The position numbers were made by a program, and so were the translations under genes. A DNA stretch of 64,000 bases from Liolophura sinensis (lineage: Eukaryota; Mollusca; Polyplacophora; Chitonida; Chitonidae): positions 18,609,501-18,673,500 of the forward strand of contig NC_088303.1 of NCBI RefSeq assembly GCF_032854445.1. The letters are read 5' to 3'. The notes under the pieces are model-generated. The model was not told the DNA's origin. It did no database searches and saw nothing but the letters and a program-made list of their open reading frames with translations. Position 1 is the stretch's first letter, and the number at the start of each line of letters is the position of its first letter. Shown one piece after another: positions 51,601-63,600 of the stretch.

Positions 51601-54600
51601 TTGTGGTGTTTTCAGGGATGTGGACTGCAGTGTTCTCAGGGATGTGGATTGTGGTGTTCTCATGGATGTGGATTGTGGTGTTCCCTGGAATGTGAGGAAT
51701 GTGAATTGTGGTTTTTTCAGGGATGTGGATTTTGGTGTTTTCAAGGATGTGGATTAGGTGTTCTCAGGAGTGTGGGTTGTGGTATTCTCAGGGATGTGGA
51801 CTGTGGTGTTCTCAGGGATGTGGATTGTGGTGTTATTAGGGATAGGATTGTGGTGTTTTCGGGGATTTGAATTGTGGTGTTCTCTTGGATGTGGATTGTT
51901 GTGTTATCAGAGATGTAGACTGCAGTGTTCTCAGGGTTGTGGATTGTGGCATTCTCGCGGATGTGAATTATGGTGTACTCTTGGATGTGGATTGTTGTAT
52001 TTTCATGGATGTGGATTGTGGTGTTGTCAGGGATTTTGATTGTGGTGTTTTCAGGGATGTGCGTTGTGGTATTCTCAGGGATGTTGACTACAGTTTTCTT
52101 AGGGATGTGGGTTGTGGCGTTCTTCTTTGGGGGTGTGAATCGTGTTTTTCTCAGGGATTTGGACTGTGGTGTTCTCAGGGATTTGGACTGTGGTGTTCTC
52201 AGGGATGTGGATTGTAGTGTTGTCAGGGATGTGGATTGTAGTGTTGTCAGAGGTGTGGATTGTAGTGTTGTCAGGGATGTTGATTGTGGTGTGAATATAT
52301 TATTATTTCAATTGGAAAACAAACTCCAATAGGCAGGCTAATGTTCCGGGTGCACTCCACACATTCTTCCACACATATATCAGTATATGACACAATATTT
52401 CAGAGTCTTTCTGGTAAGCCTACGGTCCATATGTCTGGTCTGTCGAAGGACTCACTTGATACTCTAATCATGTCTGCCTGTGTTTTTCCCAGAAGCTGGT
52501 CTGCTCCTCTGGTAAGCGCAGCCTGTATGCCCCGGCTCTCCGAGTGCCACTTTTTCCTCGCTGCCTCCCGTGTCTCTTCCTCCTTAGACAATGTGGCCAG
52601 ATGGGTGCTTATAGGTTCCAGAATATAGCACGGTGGAACGATATTCTCGTCTTTCTTGTACCATCTATAAGGACATGTCAGAATACGGCGAATCCTTGTT
52701 TATAACAGTGTGTGCTAGACGAGAACAGTCAATTTGTACGTAAAAACATTATTTACAATCCTGAAAATGCACACATTATTAGACATCCACGACATGAAGT
52801 CAGTGATAAATCGCACTGCTTTGAAATACATTAGTGTTTTCGTCGATATGTTAGCCAGTTGAGTTTAACAACTTTGTTGTAGAAAGTCAAGGTCGGCTTT
52901 CGGCGAAGTGGGGTTTATGTAGATTTCCTAGAATTCTTGACCCTGTGTCCTTATGGGAGACTCCAGCTGGTTGTATAAGGCGATTGAAAATATATATTTT
53001 TCTAATACATTCTTATTCCCTTCCCACGTCCAGGAAGGACACAAACATGGGACACAGCCTCTGGCTAATTCGCTAAGCCTGAAAGACATCCCTTGACTTC
53101 GTGATAATAAATATTAACATTTCGCTTCGCCGTCAGATAGTTACAAAATTACAATGTTGCATCTGTGGATGAACTCAGATAGTTACACACTTACAATGTT
53201 GCATCTGTGGATGAACTCAGTTACACACTTACAACATTGCATCTATGGATGAAGTCAGACGCTAATATTTCTACTACACCATATGTCGCATAATCGATCA
53301 AACCCGCAGGAATTTGAACAGGAAGCAAGATCTGTTTACTTCATAAGGATTTGGTAATCTCTCTATTGAATCAGTAGGGTGCAGGATGAAAATAATTCAA
53401 ATCGGCAACACGGTGTAAATGGCATAGCTTGTGTGATTCTACAGATGAGAACATGCATGACGTCATCGTTGCCAAATGTTCTTTCTCATTTCTTTTCAGA
53501 TATTCGACACAGCATTTCCTCCAGTAAGCCTACCTAACACTACATCTGATACGTACAAGTCAATTTTATAGTAGGAAAAATTGATGTGCAAGTCGAATCC
53601 AGGATTTTGCACCAGTGAGGTCAATGCAGTCTGGTCAGTTTTTTCATATTTATAAGAAACCTTATTGAAGCAGTTCTGTATACACACATACGCGGACGAA
53701 AGAAAATGACGAATACAATTATATTCACGCTATATTCAGCATCTCTTAAAAATAACAAATGTAGTTTAAAATCTCGCCAAAGCAAAAATGCTTGACTTAC
53801 ATGCATGTATAAACTTACTTATGTATCATTGCTTCAATGCCGTCTTCTTCAGAGGCCAACCCTTGAACCAGGGCTTCAAACGTTTCCGCATCAATAGAAC
53901 GGGGTAATGGTCTGTAGCCGTACTTGTGAGATAAGAATGTCTGTAAAATAACCGTTATGTAGCTACATTGTGTGTATACGACATGGTGGGAAATAATAAG
54001 GCTTTGCGGAAGGACAGAATGTTTAATGATGCAATGACCCGAATTTAGGATACTTGAAAATTATAAAATGAAAAGCAAGCGAAAAGCGCCAGTTTCTGGT
54101 AAACATCTGGTAATAGTCTGTAACCATAGATGAGTGGAGAGCCACCCAATAATATGACAGGAATACGCTTTGGACTTACAACTTTGAAAAACTTACAACA
54201 AAGAAGGGTCCGGTTGAAAGTTGTTTACACTGTTCGATTTCCTTAAGACACAGCTCCGTGGCCATGTGGCTGTCTGTGGCATGGTCTCTCACTCCCCACC
54301 TCATATCCACCACCTGGAATTCGTACCCAAGCTCGTGACAAAACGTCCTCAGCCTGGGGTACGCCGTCATACATAGCCTATTCCGCTCTTGATACGTGTC
54401 TGTCAAACAAAATCAAGAAACCAGTCACCACTGTGCCTGTTATAATCTAGGACGCATGCGCATTTAAAAAGCACACCCAGTAGTAAAAGCACAACCAGTG
54501 AAAACAACAACAACAGCAACATTTCCCCCTTTTAAGCTCATCGCCTTGCAGCTAAAACAATGAAAAAATATTAGGGTTATATTAATGAGTCAGCTTGGTG

Positions 54601-57600
54601 ATGGGTGTCTTGCAGGCTTCAAGTAGACTGTCTTTCCTAGACTGTTCTGGTCTTAGTAAAACGTTTGTTAAATAAAACAGTGAAAAATAGGAATGTTTCT
54701 TGCTGAAGTTTGATACTAACACAAACATCTGCTGAGTAACACAGTGAAATACAAGGATCGTTATTCTAAGGGTGTGAGATAGGAATAAAATGAACGATCT
54801 TGATAAATCTTGTCGGCTTGTAGTGGGCCACCTTTCTTAGCCTGTTTTGTTCTGTTATGACAATATAATATTTTGAGTAATTCTAAGCAATTTCTTTGAC
54901 TTAATTCTGCTTAAGCCATGGTGCTAGATGGCATGTAATGTGCAACTATTGGATAATTTACATGAACGTTGAGAATAAAGCCGTTATTGAGCTATATTGA
55001 TCATATTCGACCGGTTACGTGCAACCATTTGCCAACTACTACAATGTGGTCGCTCCTCTGGTGTCGATTTCTGTATTTGAAGTCTTTGCATTAGTAAGTA
55101 TCCTGTTAAACATAACAAATGACCATAGAAGATTTCTTGGGTACGGTTTGATGGCGTCATAGATTCCTTAAAGAACTTAATGCCCTACTCAAGTTTTCCT
55201 TTATACAATGGCTGTCAGTTTTATGTGTGAAAGAATCAGTGTCCGAAGTAAACCACGCGGCTTTGGTAAGTTACTGACTAACCATCCCATAATTCACGTA
55301 TAAAAAGGTCGACTTCGGGAGCGGTAGATCCAGGGTCAGTCCTGGGTCGAGTCACACCTAAGACCTTAAAAGGAAGTTTTAACCTCGTCGCTTGGCGTTC
55401 AGCATGAAGTGATAGTGCAAAGACTGGTTGACCCGTATTAGTGTAATGGCTCGGGTGGGGCTGCTTACTTGCCTTCGGTAAGGCGTCTAAGTGATGCAGC
55501 ACTAGATAAAAGAGCGGTGGAAATCCGTCCTGAAACAAGGAGGCACATTACATGCACTCTAAGGATTCTCTTCGTCGTCATATGACTGAAAAATTGTTAA
55601 GTACGACCTTAAACCCCAAGCACTCACTCACTCACGTACAGAAATGAACAACGTTGACTGCTTAGCGTCATAAAAGACAAACAAGCAGTGTGAAGCGGGA
55701 AATCTGCAAATGCTCTTTCCAGTATCTACAAATGCCCCTTTGAACCCGTATCTCACACTCGCGTGTGATATTGGAACACGCATGAAACAGCTTGGTACTG
55801 TATCTTACGTTATCGCGTCATTATTAATATTATAGGAAAGATTTACATAGATATACAAGGGATCAATAACGATTAAATGAAAGCTACAGGTGACTGACTG
55901 CATGGCCTACTGTATTTCTTGTCTAACTGGTCACAATCTTAATTGTATCATCAATGGAAATCATAGGTTAATTAAAAGAGAAGTTTTAAAACGAGACGTG
56001 GTAGCAAGTTCCAATCAAATAAATAATATTCAATATTTAAGTGAAACATTATTCAAGTAAAGCTTGCGATCACGAGCAAAACAATGGTTTTAGAAAGAGT
56101 TTTAATAACACTACTTCAATAAATAAAACGTATATCAATACAGGCCTAATGCAATGTTTCGCGCAATCAGTGTTATGGTAGGTTTACAGACTGAATTTAA
56201 TACTGTTATATGTGCACTATTAATTATCCGACTACAGAACTATCAGAGTATTTATCACTTGATATCGTGAGATCTCGTGCGAGACTTACACGCTTAAAGT
56301 TTAAATAGCAAACGTTAGTCGAGAATCCCGCTGAACATTACACTGCTAACCTGCATCTTGCTGAACATTAGACTGCCAACTTACATCTGGCTCAACATTA
56401 CACTGCCAACTTACATCTGGCTCAACAATACACTGCCAACTTGCATCTGGCTCAACATTACACTGCCAACTTGCATCTGGCTCAATAGTACACTGTCAAC
56501 TTGCATCTGGCTCAACAGTAGACTGGCAACTTGCATCTGCCTCAACATTAGACTGCCGACTTGCATCTGGCTCAACATTAGACTGCCAGCTTGCATCTGG
56601 TTGCTCAATCCTAGTAACATACACCTACTCCACATTCGCAACAATGCTATGGTTTAACAAAGTACATCCCGCTTACTATAAGTTACATACTATATTAGTA
56701 CCTTGAATAATTCATTGCAATCAATGCTCCGCCTAAACATTTCGACAAACTACTGTTGTCTTTGTACTCAATTATAGATCTAAAATGTTAGGCTAGTGTG
56801 CTGAAAAAGGCTACATCCGTGTTAAACCAAGTTTGAAAAAAGCTCTCTTTGATAATATTGTTCCTCAAGTTAATCTTTAAGAGAAAATACCTACATTCAA
56901 AACGATATAGCCCTTAAGAGAGAAGAAAACAAATATAATAGTAATAAATCAGATGAAAGAGGTTGAAAATGTATTTGCAAATATGGTCTTTAATATTCTT
57001 TTCGATGTTTTCTTTCAAAGGTTATTTGAAAATATTTTTGTATGGTGGGTATTTGGGATCACTTCTTGATATATAGCATTTTTACATAATAATAATGTAA
57101 ATAAGGATCTGATGCATGTCTAATAAATTTATTTGAATGTAAATTTGTTTATATCTAAACACATTCATTCAATTTGAACAACGATAATATTTATGATTAT
57201 ATTAAAATATAAATATTGTCAAAATCCAGGTTGAACACATATTTCAGATGAAGAGACTAAACTCTGGTACAAATGTGTTTATTCAACATCTGTTACATCC
57301 TCATTATATCAAGAGGTGTCACCAATACCCACCATAAAAACATCATTTTCAAGTGTATTTTTCTTTTGAAAGAAAAAACTACTGAAGACGACTAACTAAC
57401 TAAATAATTTAACTACATTTAAACTATGCAATTTAATATTCGCACACTTTCATCTGAACCTTGCGTAATTTTTATGTTTTCTCCACCTAAAAAAAGCGAC
57501 GTATTTGTCCATGGAAATTGAGGGGTTAAATGAAGCATTTGAAAAATCGTACCGGGAATGTTTGGCGTACAGCAAGGCCAACTGGCTATGTAAAGTAAAC

Positions 57601-60600
57601 AGGATGTTGTAATAACCTAGGCTGTGTTTAGCTACCTAGTTAATCTAAATTTGCCACATTTATGTTTGAAATGGCTATTTTAAGACTATTTTGAACATCA
57701 ACATTAACAACGATTGGAAATAAATATGAAAGTACCTTTAGATTCGTGAATGAGACCAGCAGATGGAATACGTCCATTTTGGAGTTGGATTTGCAGTGAA
57801 GTCAATAGTGACGAAAATCACTTCCTACTGGTCGTGTTAAATATTCAGGAAGTATTCAGAACCATATTTCTGCTCGTTATCGCGAAGAACTGAATTTATG
57901 TGAAGAATTCTCCACGATAATCGTTTAATTTGCGGTTTTTTCCTTCTTATGTCAATTATGCAAACTGTGGGGCCATGTACTTCTCTCAGTCAATTAACAA
58001 AGAGAAATTCGCCAGAAATGACAAAATTAGATGTAGTAAAGGATGGTAATGTGAAACAGAAAGGCAAATTACTTGTGACCTCATTAAAAACGAATTTGAT
58101 CTACTGGAGGAGTCTGGCTTGTGTTTTTTTTCCGTTGTCGTGTTTTTTTTCCGTTGTCGGTTTTTAGTAATAAAGTTTAGATATAAAGTTATGTATAGTT
58201 TTCCAGGGTTAAATTGACAAATTTTAGACCCATCAAATAAAAAGATAAATAAATAAATAAATAAGCAAACAAAATTTCCAGATTTTCAGACTAACCGGAT
58301 AGGTTGACAAATATCCACCAATATCACGTTGCAAGGACATTCAACAAAAATTTCTCGTCGACGTGATCGTTTTTTTTTTTGCTACATGATTGATTTATTC
58401 TACGGAAACATTATAGTCATTGGAAGTTTGGTCTTACTTGAGCAACAGAAATGTCTCAAGACTTTCCGTTGACCTTTGAAAGGATCGATTTTGTTTCTTT
58501 TAAAAAAGGTAACGTGGCTGGAAAACAGAGGAAATTGGCCGCTGAAGATAATGGCCTGATAAATGCGCAGACGGGAACACACGGATATGAGAGTAAACAC
58601 CTTTCAAAACGGGACATTGCCCAGATGAGATCGATACAAAAATAGACCATTCTGTTTTTTCTTCTTTTTTTACAATTAAGTCGGTATTGTAAATAATATA
58701 TTTTCCGCGGATTGTCGATGGCGCTGATTTAAGAGATCATTACAAACAGGTATATGTGAAAAAAGCAAGGGGTTTCTGCAATCATAATGCTGACTGCCTT
58801 CGTATAGGTGAAATATTCTTGAGTGCGGCGTAAAATACCAATCAAATAAATACATATATAAATAAACAAAAGCAAGACACATTACAAACAAATTGCTTTG
58901 TCTGAAAATTATCGTTGAATAGATATTTGTGTTATGAAAATTCAACTTTAAACCATATTAATATATTAATCTGCTTTTAAGACACCATTGAAAACTACAT
59001 CTTTTATTTTTCTGCGGGATGACTGGGCAGTTTTAACAGGCTACCATTCTGAGAAAGCAACACATTTTATAATGTAAATTGGAATTTGTTAGCAAAATGT
59101 AAAGATCCTGAGCGGCCCTTACATGTTACATTGTCAGGAGCATCAATATATTGGATATATACCCAGATACATTTTATGTGGGCTAAATGGCCAGGCTTTT
59201 GTAACCAATACAAACATTGTCAAGCTTGATATGCGAGTAGAGTCCCGAGCCCATAACTCACCAATGTTACCCACATTTTGTGTATTCTGGGCCCCGAAAA
59301 TGTGGCATTAGGACATCCCTAAGGTTACCTTAAAGTCTTTCTGCAGAAGACATTGTCAATAGGGATAGAGTCATAAACAGCCCTGGCTTTGCTTAACCTA
59401 CTATTTTCTTCTCAACAGAATCTCATTGCCACAGTGGTGTGATCAACAGAAGAAACAGTGGTCCATAAATGTAAACCACGACACACCTTTAAGCGGCGCA
59501 TTTGACCATAAAAGTGAGGACAAAGCCATTAAATGTGGAAGATTGCTTCCGCGTTGATACAATTACCTATGATAAAAGGTATTTGCTTTTTTTAACCGGA
59601 GTTGCATCAACAACAGAAAATCGAACCTTTCGTTCGTATGTTCAAGCACGAGGACAAAGACAGAAAACAGAACTGTATTTGTGAATATTTTTATCGTAAA
59701 TTTTTTTACTACAATACTTAATTATTATATGATATCATACATGGTGTATATGGTAGGATAAAACCATAAATCTAAAAACGATCGTGGTAATGAAAACAGA
59801 ACCTAAGCAACCTTAATTGCATTTTCTGTTTATTCTGTCGGAAAACTAATGATATTAGTAAATCCCTGGAAGTGTCTTTCTTTCAACGTCAACTGTTTCT
59901 TTGAGTATTGTTTATGAATTATGATAGGGTTTTAACAAACTAGGCTAAAATTAAACTAAAACTAATTTAACTAAAATTTGCACCAACGCCTAAAATAATT
60001 ACAATTGACAACATCTCCTTAACGTTTCAAAGCCTACCATCTGTGACCCCTTGAGCTACTGCAAGTCTAGCAGTAATGAATACAAAGAAATCACGTTTGA
60101 TTTTAAAGTTAATACAGAGTGTATTGTGTAGTTTGTTTAAGAGAACAGAAGCTACAGCTTAAAGTTAAAGACAACTCAAGGGATGTTTGTCAGCACAAGT
60201 TTGCAATTGTATAGCGATTATCTCATTTCTGATATTTGTTTGTTCGGCATGGGAGTTATTAGGCCTATTGTTTTCTTTTTCTTTTTAAACTGAATTCTTG
60301 TTGACAGCGAAGAAGAACCATACAACCACCGTAAGATAAAAAAAACAAAAGATGGAGGGAACTTTACCTTTAGCCTTTTGTTTGCTGTTCCCTCGGCTTT
60401 GAATACAAACGGGTTGCCCTCGCTCAGTAATACATGTATAGAAGGGTCTTTGCCTGTCAAAGGGCGGTAATTTATTCTCTTTAAGGCCACTACATGCCCG
60501 AGTCCTCTCCATCACTCAAGTCTTGAACACGCGAGTAACACTAAAACATTTATGACAGGATGCAAACCACCCATGAATTAATCAGATAAATTATTATATA

Positions 60601-63600
60601 CTCGGCAGACCGGAAACACTACTGATATATGTTTTAATCACCAGCCATAGCTCTTTTTATATAGGATTGTACTAATTTTCTAACAGTATGATTTTAATAC
60701 TCGACTGAATTGTTCTGTAGCTCCTAATTTAGGCCCATTTTTGTCAGTTGTACAGAGACTACTTCAAAGCTCAGTTGAATTTTATACCTCTTTGAAAGTG
60801 CCAGTAATGTCTATAATATAACAGTAATTTGGCAACTTTGTGGGTGGAAAAATGATGGAGTCAGAACAGCTATTCAGAATCGGAGACTGAAAGGGTTTGA
60901 ACGATACAGTGCCATTACAGGGAATAATCAATACAAAACGCCCAGATACGAATTTTCAACCCTCAGACTAAAACAGTACAGTTTGATTTAGTGATCTCAG
61001 TTTGCTGCCGATAAAAAGAACTTTGTTCTGCATGAGTTGGTCTTTGAATTTTCATTCCTCACGCTCCTTTCTCGGTGAAGAAAACTCGGAAATAGACAGT
61101 TATTGAGAATCTATCTATTTATCTATGGGTTGATAATGTATCCCGATCACGTCGACTATTGTATGGTGCTTAAAGCGGGTGGAATCGACTAGAGACTGGC
61201 GCTCAACAACCTAAGCCATCACACGGACCGAACAAAACTGTCTTGACCAATTCATCATTGTTTGCTCGGGGCCTCCGTTTCCGGTCTGGTGCCAGCTCCT
61301 CTGTGTTGTAAACTGCTTTTGCCGGACTCACCGAAGCAGCTGGCTTGATACACAAGCAGTTAGATAAAATCTCTTGAGAGTTCGGCATAAAAATGCAACT
61401 GACATACTCAAACAAGGACATTCAGAACGTTTTTAAAATTGATAAGGAACGTGTCAAGTCATCCTGCCAGAGAGCTGACCTTACCTACCTTGTTGAATCA
61501 CCTATTGTCTGCCCATATTCGCCAATTAGACGACCATCTAACGATGGGGCGTCAGGACGGCGGAATACGACGCCTGAAGAATAACAAGTAGCTATGCCGG
61601 CAAATCGAGGGATCTTTCCTTCAGGGAATGTTACACATAATACATTCGGCTTAGATGCTAGGAGATGAATCTTCTAAATAGATTAAAGCAATGGAAATTA
61701 CTTTTCCTTGATACCGTGGGTGGTTGCAATCACCGTGTGGGAATAAATGAAATTTGATATAATCTCATACACTGATAAATCAATGCCGGTGAAACCAGAC
61801 AATCTTTACGTAGTGGCAAGGTTATTTCATATTATTGCTATTATTACTGTTTCAGATTCGTGCGTAAGTATATGCGCGGGCAATTTTCGGAATATTTCGC
61901 CAGGATTCAAGTTCAGGCTAATGCTTTTGCAACAGGGACCCATGTCCTGTTAAGTCTCAAACTCAACCAAACAATTATACAAGTAGAACACATTGGGATT
62001 TTTAAATTAGTTCAAACAATCATTAATATGTAACTAGAAGCCAGGAGTGTTCCTGGTTGAAGTTCAGCCAAACACTTTTGCAACAGGAACTCATGTACAG
62101 ATTAGCACACTTTTGGAACTAGATGCCAAGGTGCTTTGTGTTCCAAGTTCGAACAGACCTTTATGCAACTAGGACAAATGAGGTTATCAGGTTCACTGTT
62201 GCTGATAATACATAAACTGGTCAATATATAAAAGTCTAATCCTACTGTTTGACAAACATTTTCCTGTTCATGGTACATTCCTTTTAAGTCTTGAGTCTGT
62301 GTGATTGCAATTGGAACTCATAGCAAGGATATATTCATTTGGTACCTATGGTACTTACAATATAGGACAATATATAAGGACGGAAAACTACAAAAGAAAC
62401 TAATCTGTAACATCTGCGCATGAATTATACTAGTTTCTCTAGTCTTCAAAAAGCCGTTGTATAGGTAAACATATAGGCTGACATTGATCGAAGACGACTA
62501 AGCCTTTAAGTAGCTCGACAGACATCTGTCAGAAACGACGCCAACACTTTAAAGTTTTAATATTAAGTGTTGGGTGCCTAAAAATGATAGCATTTGTAGT
62601 ATTATTACGGTACATGTGCAAATTGATATACACTCCAAAAATTAAAGTGTTAATATTAACAGAAAGTCTGTTGTTTGAGTGATGATAGAATGTATTCTGT
62701 TATTTTAACGTAATAATGTGTCACATTCAACATAATTTACAGTTAGTCTAATAGAATCTTTATGATGAATTAATTCAATATGTGTGTTATATTTAACAGA
62801 ATAGTCTGTTGCAATAGCAGAATACATTCTATCATCACTCAGACAACAGACTTTATGTTAACATTAACAGATTGATTTTTTTAGTGTAGCACCAAATTCT
62901 CATCGATGCATGGTTGGTGACTCCATACCATAGATGATTACCGTAGCATGACGGAATATTTCATCTTCCAACAAGTCAAACAAGAAAAAATGTGTTTCTT
63001 TTTGAGTAGACAAGCATATAGAATCCACGTAAACTCTTATGTTGTTAAGGTGTCAGATGCATGGCGTCAGTGCAATCCAAAACAACCATCACAAAAATAT
63101 GAAAGTCCTGTGCTGAAGATTTAGTGTTACAAGATGTAATAATGCGGGTAAGTGCGTTTCACGGGATAAATTCTAACGTTTCTGTCACCACTCTTCAAAA
63201 TATAATGGAAGGGGATTAATTTCACATACATAGATACTTTCACATAAACACTCGGTACTCCTGTGCCATGTAGCGATTTACCAGAAGTAGAAAGTATAAA
63301 ACACAAAAATCATCGTGGTTGAAACCTATATTTTCGCAGCCGAAGAATCCACGATGACACGGATAAAAACTACTGACATAGAACACATGTCATAAATACA
63401 GGTGCCTTACTTTGTCGCTGGAACAAACTGTAGACATCTGTTGTATTTACATACTACTGTTTAGAAAACAAATCGTAAGTACCACTAACCAAATATAGCA
63501 AGTTGTTCTTGTCAACTTATCCGAAATCTGATAAAACTACATCACCGTATACGGTCAAAATATTCAGCCCGTATCTTAGTTATCAGAGTTCAATTTTGTG

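Noticed and set aside
51296-52332. Long plus-strand frames rich in Cys/Val/Asp or Cys/Gly/Leu
   Set aside because: They come from the 24-bp repeat inside an intron of a minus-strand gene; several frames are open at once.
56358-56657. Plus-strand frame with repeated TCIWLN peptides and a minus-strand frame with SQMQVGS repeats
   Set aside because: Both are readings of the 30-bp minisatellite.
57736-57777. Possible alternative first exon on the minus strand (MDVFHLLVSFTNLK then GTACTT)
   Set aside because: It would end in phase 0, but the exon at 54197-54399 needs one carried base. The exon at 63811-64000 fits phase and the conserved SSTFTD join instead.
60365-60490. Minus-strand frame MALKRINYRPLTGKDPSIH with a GTAAAG donor
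   Set aside because: It reads smoothly, but I recognise no family. Its end phase does not fit the next NWD1-like exon, and no partner exons were found. It could be a solitary exon of an unknown transcript.
61203-61421. Minus-strand frame of 72 residues ending DELVKTVLFGPCDGLGC
   Set aside because: No domain, splice partner or conserved motif recognised; length is within chance expectation.
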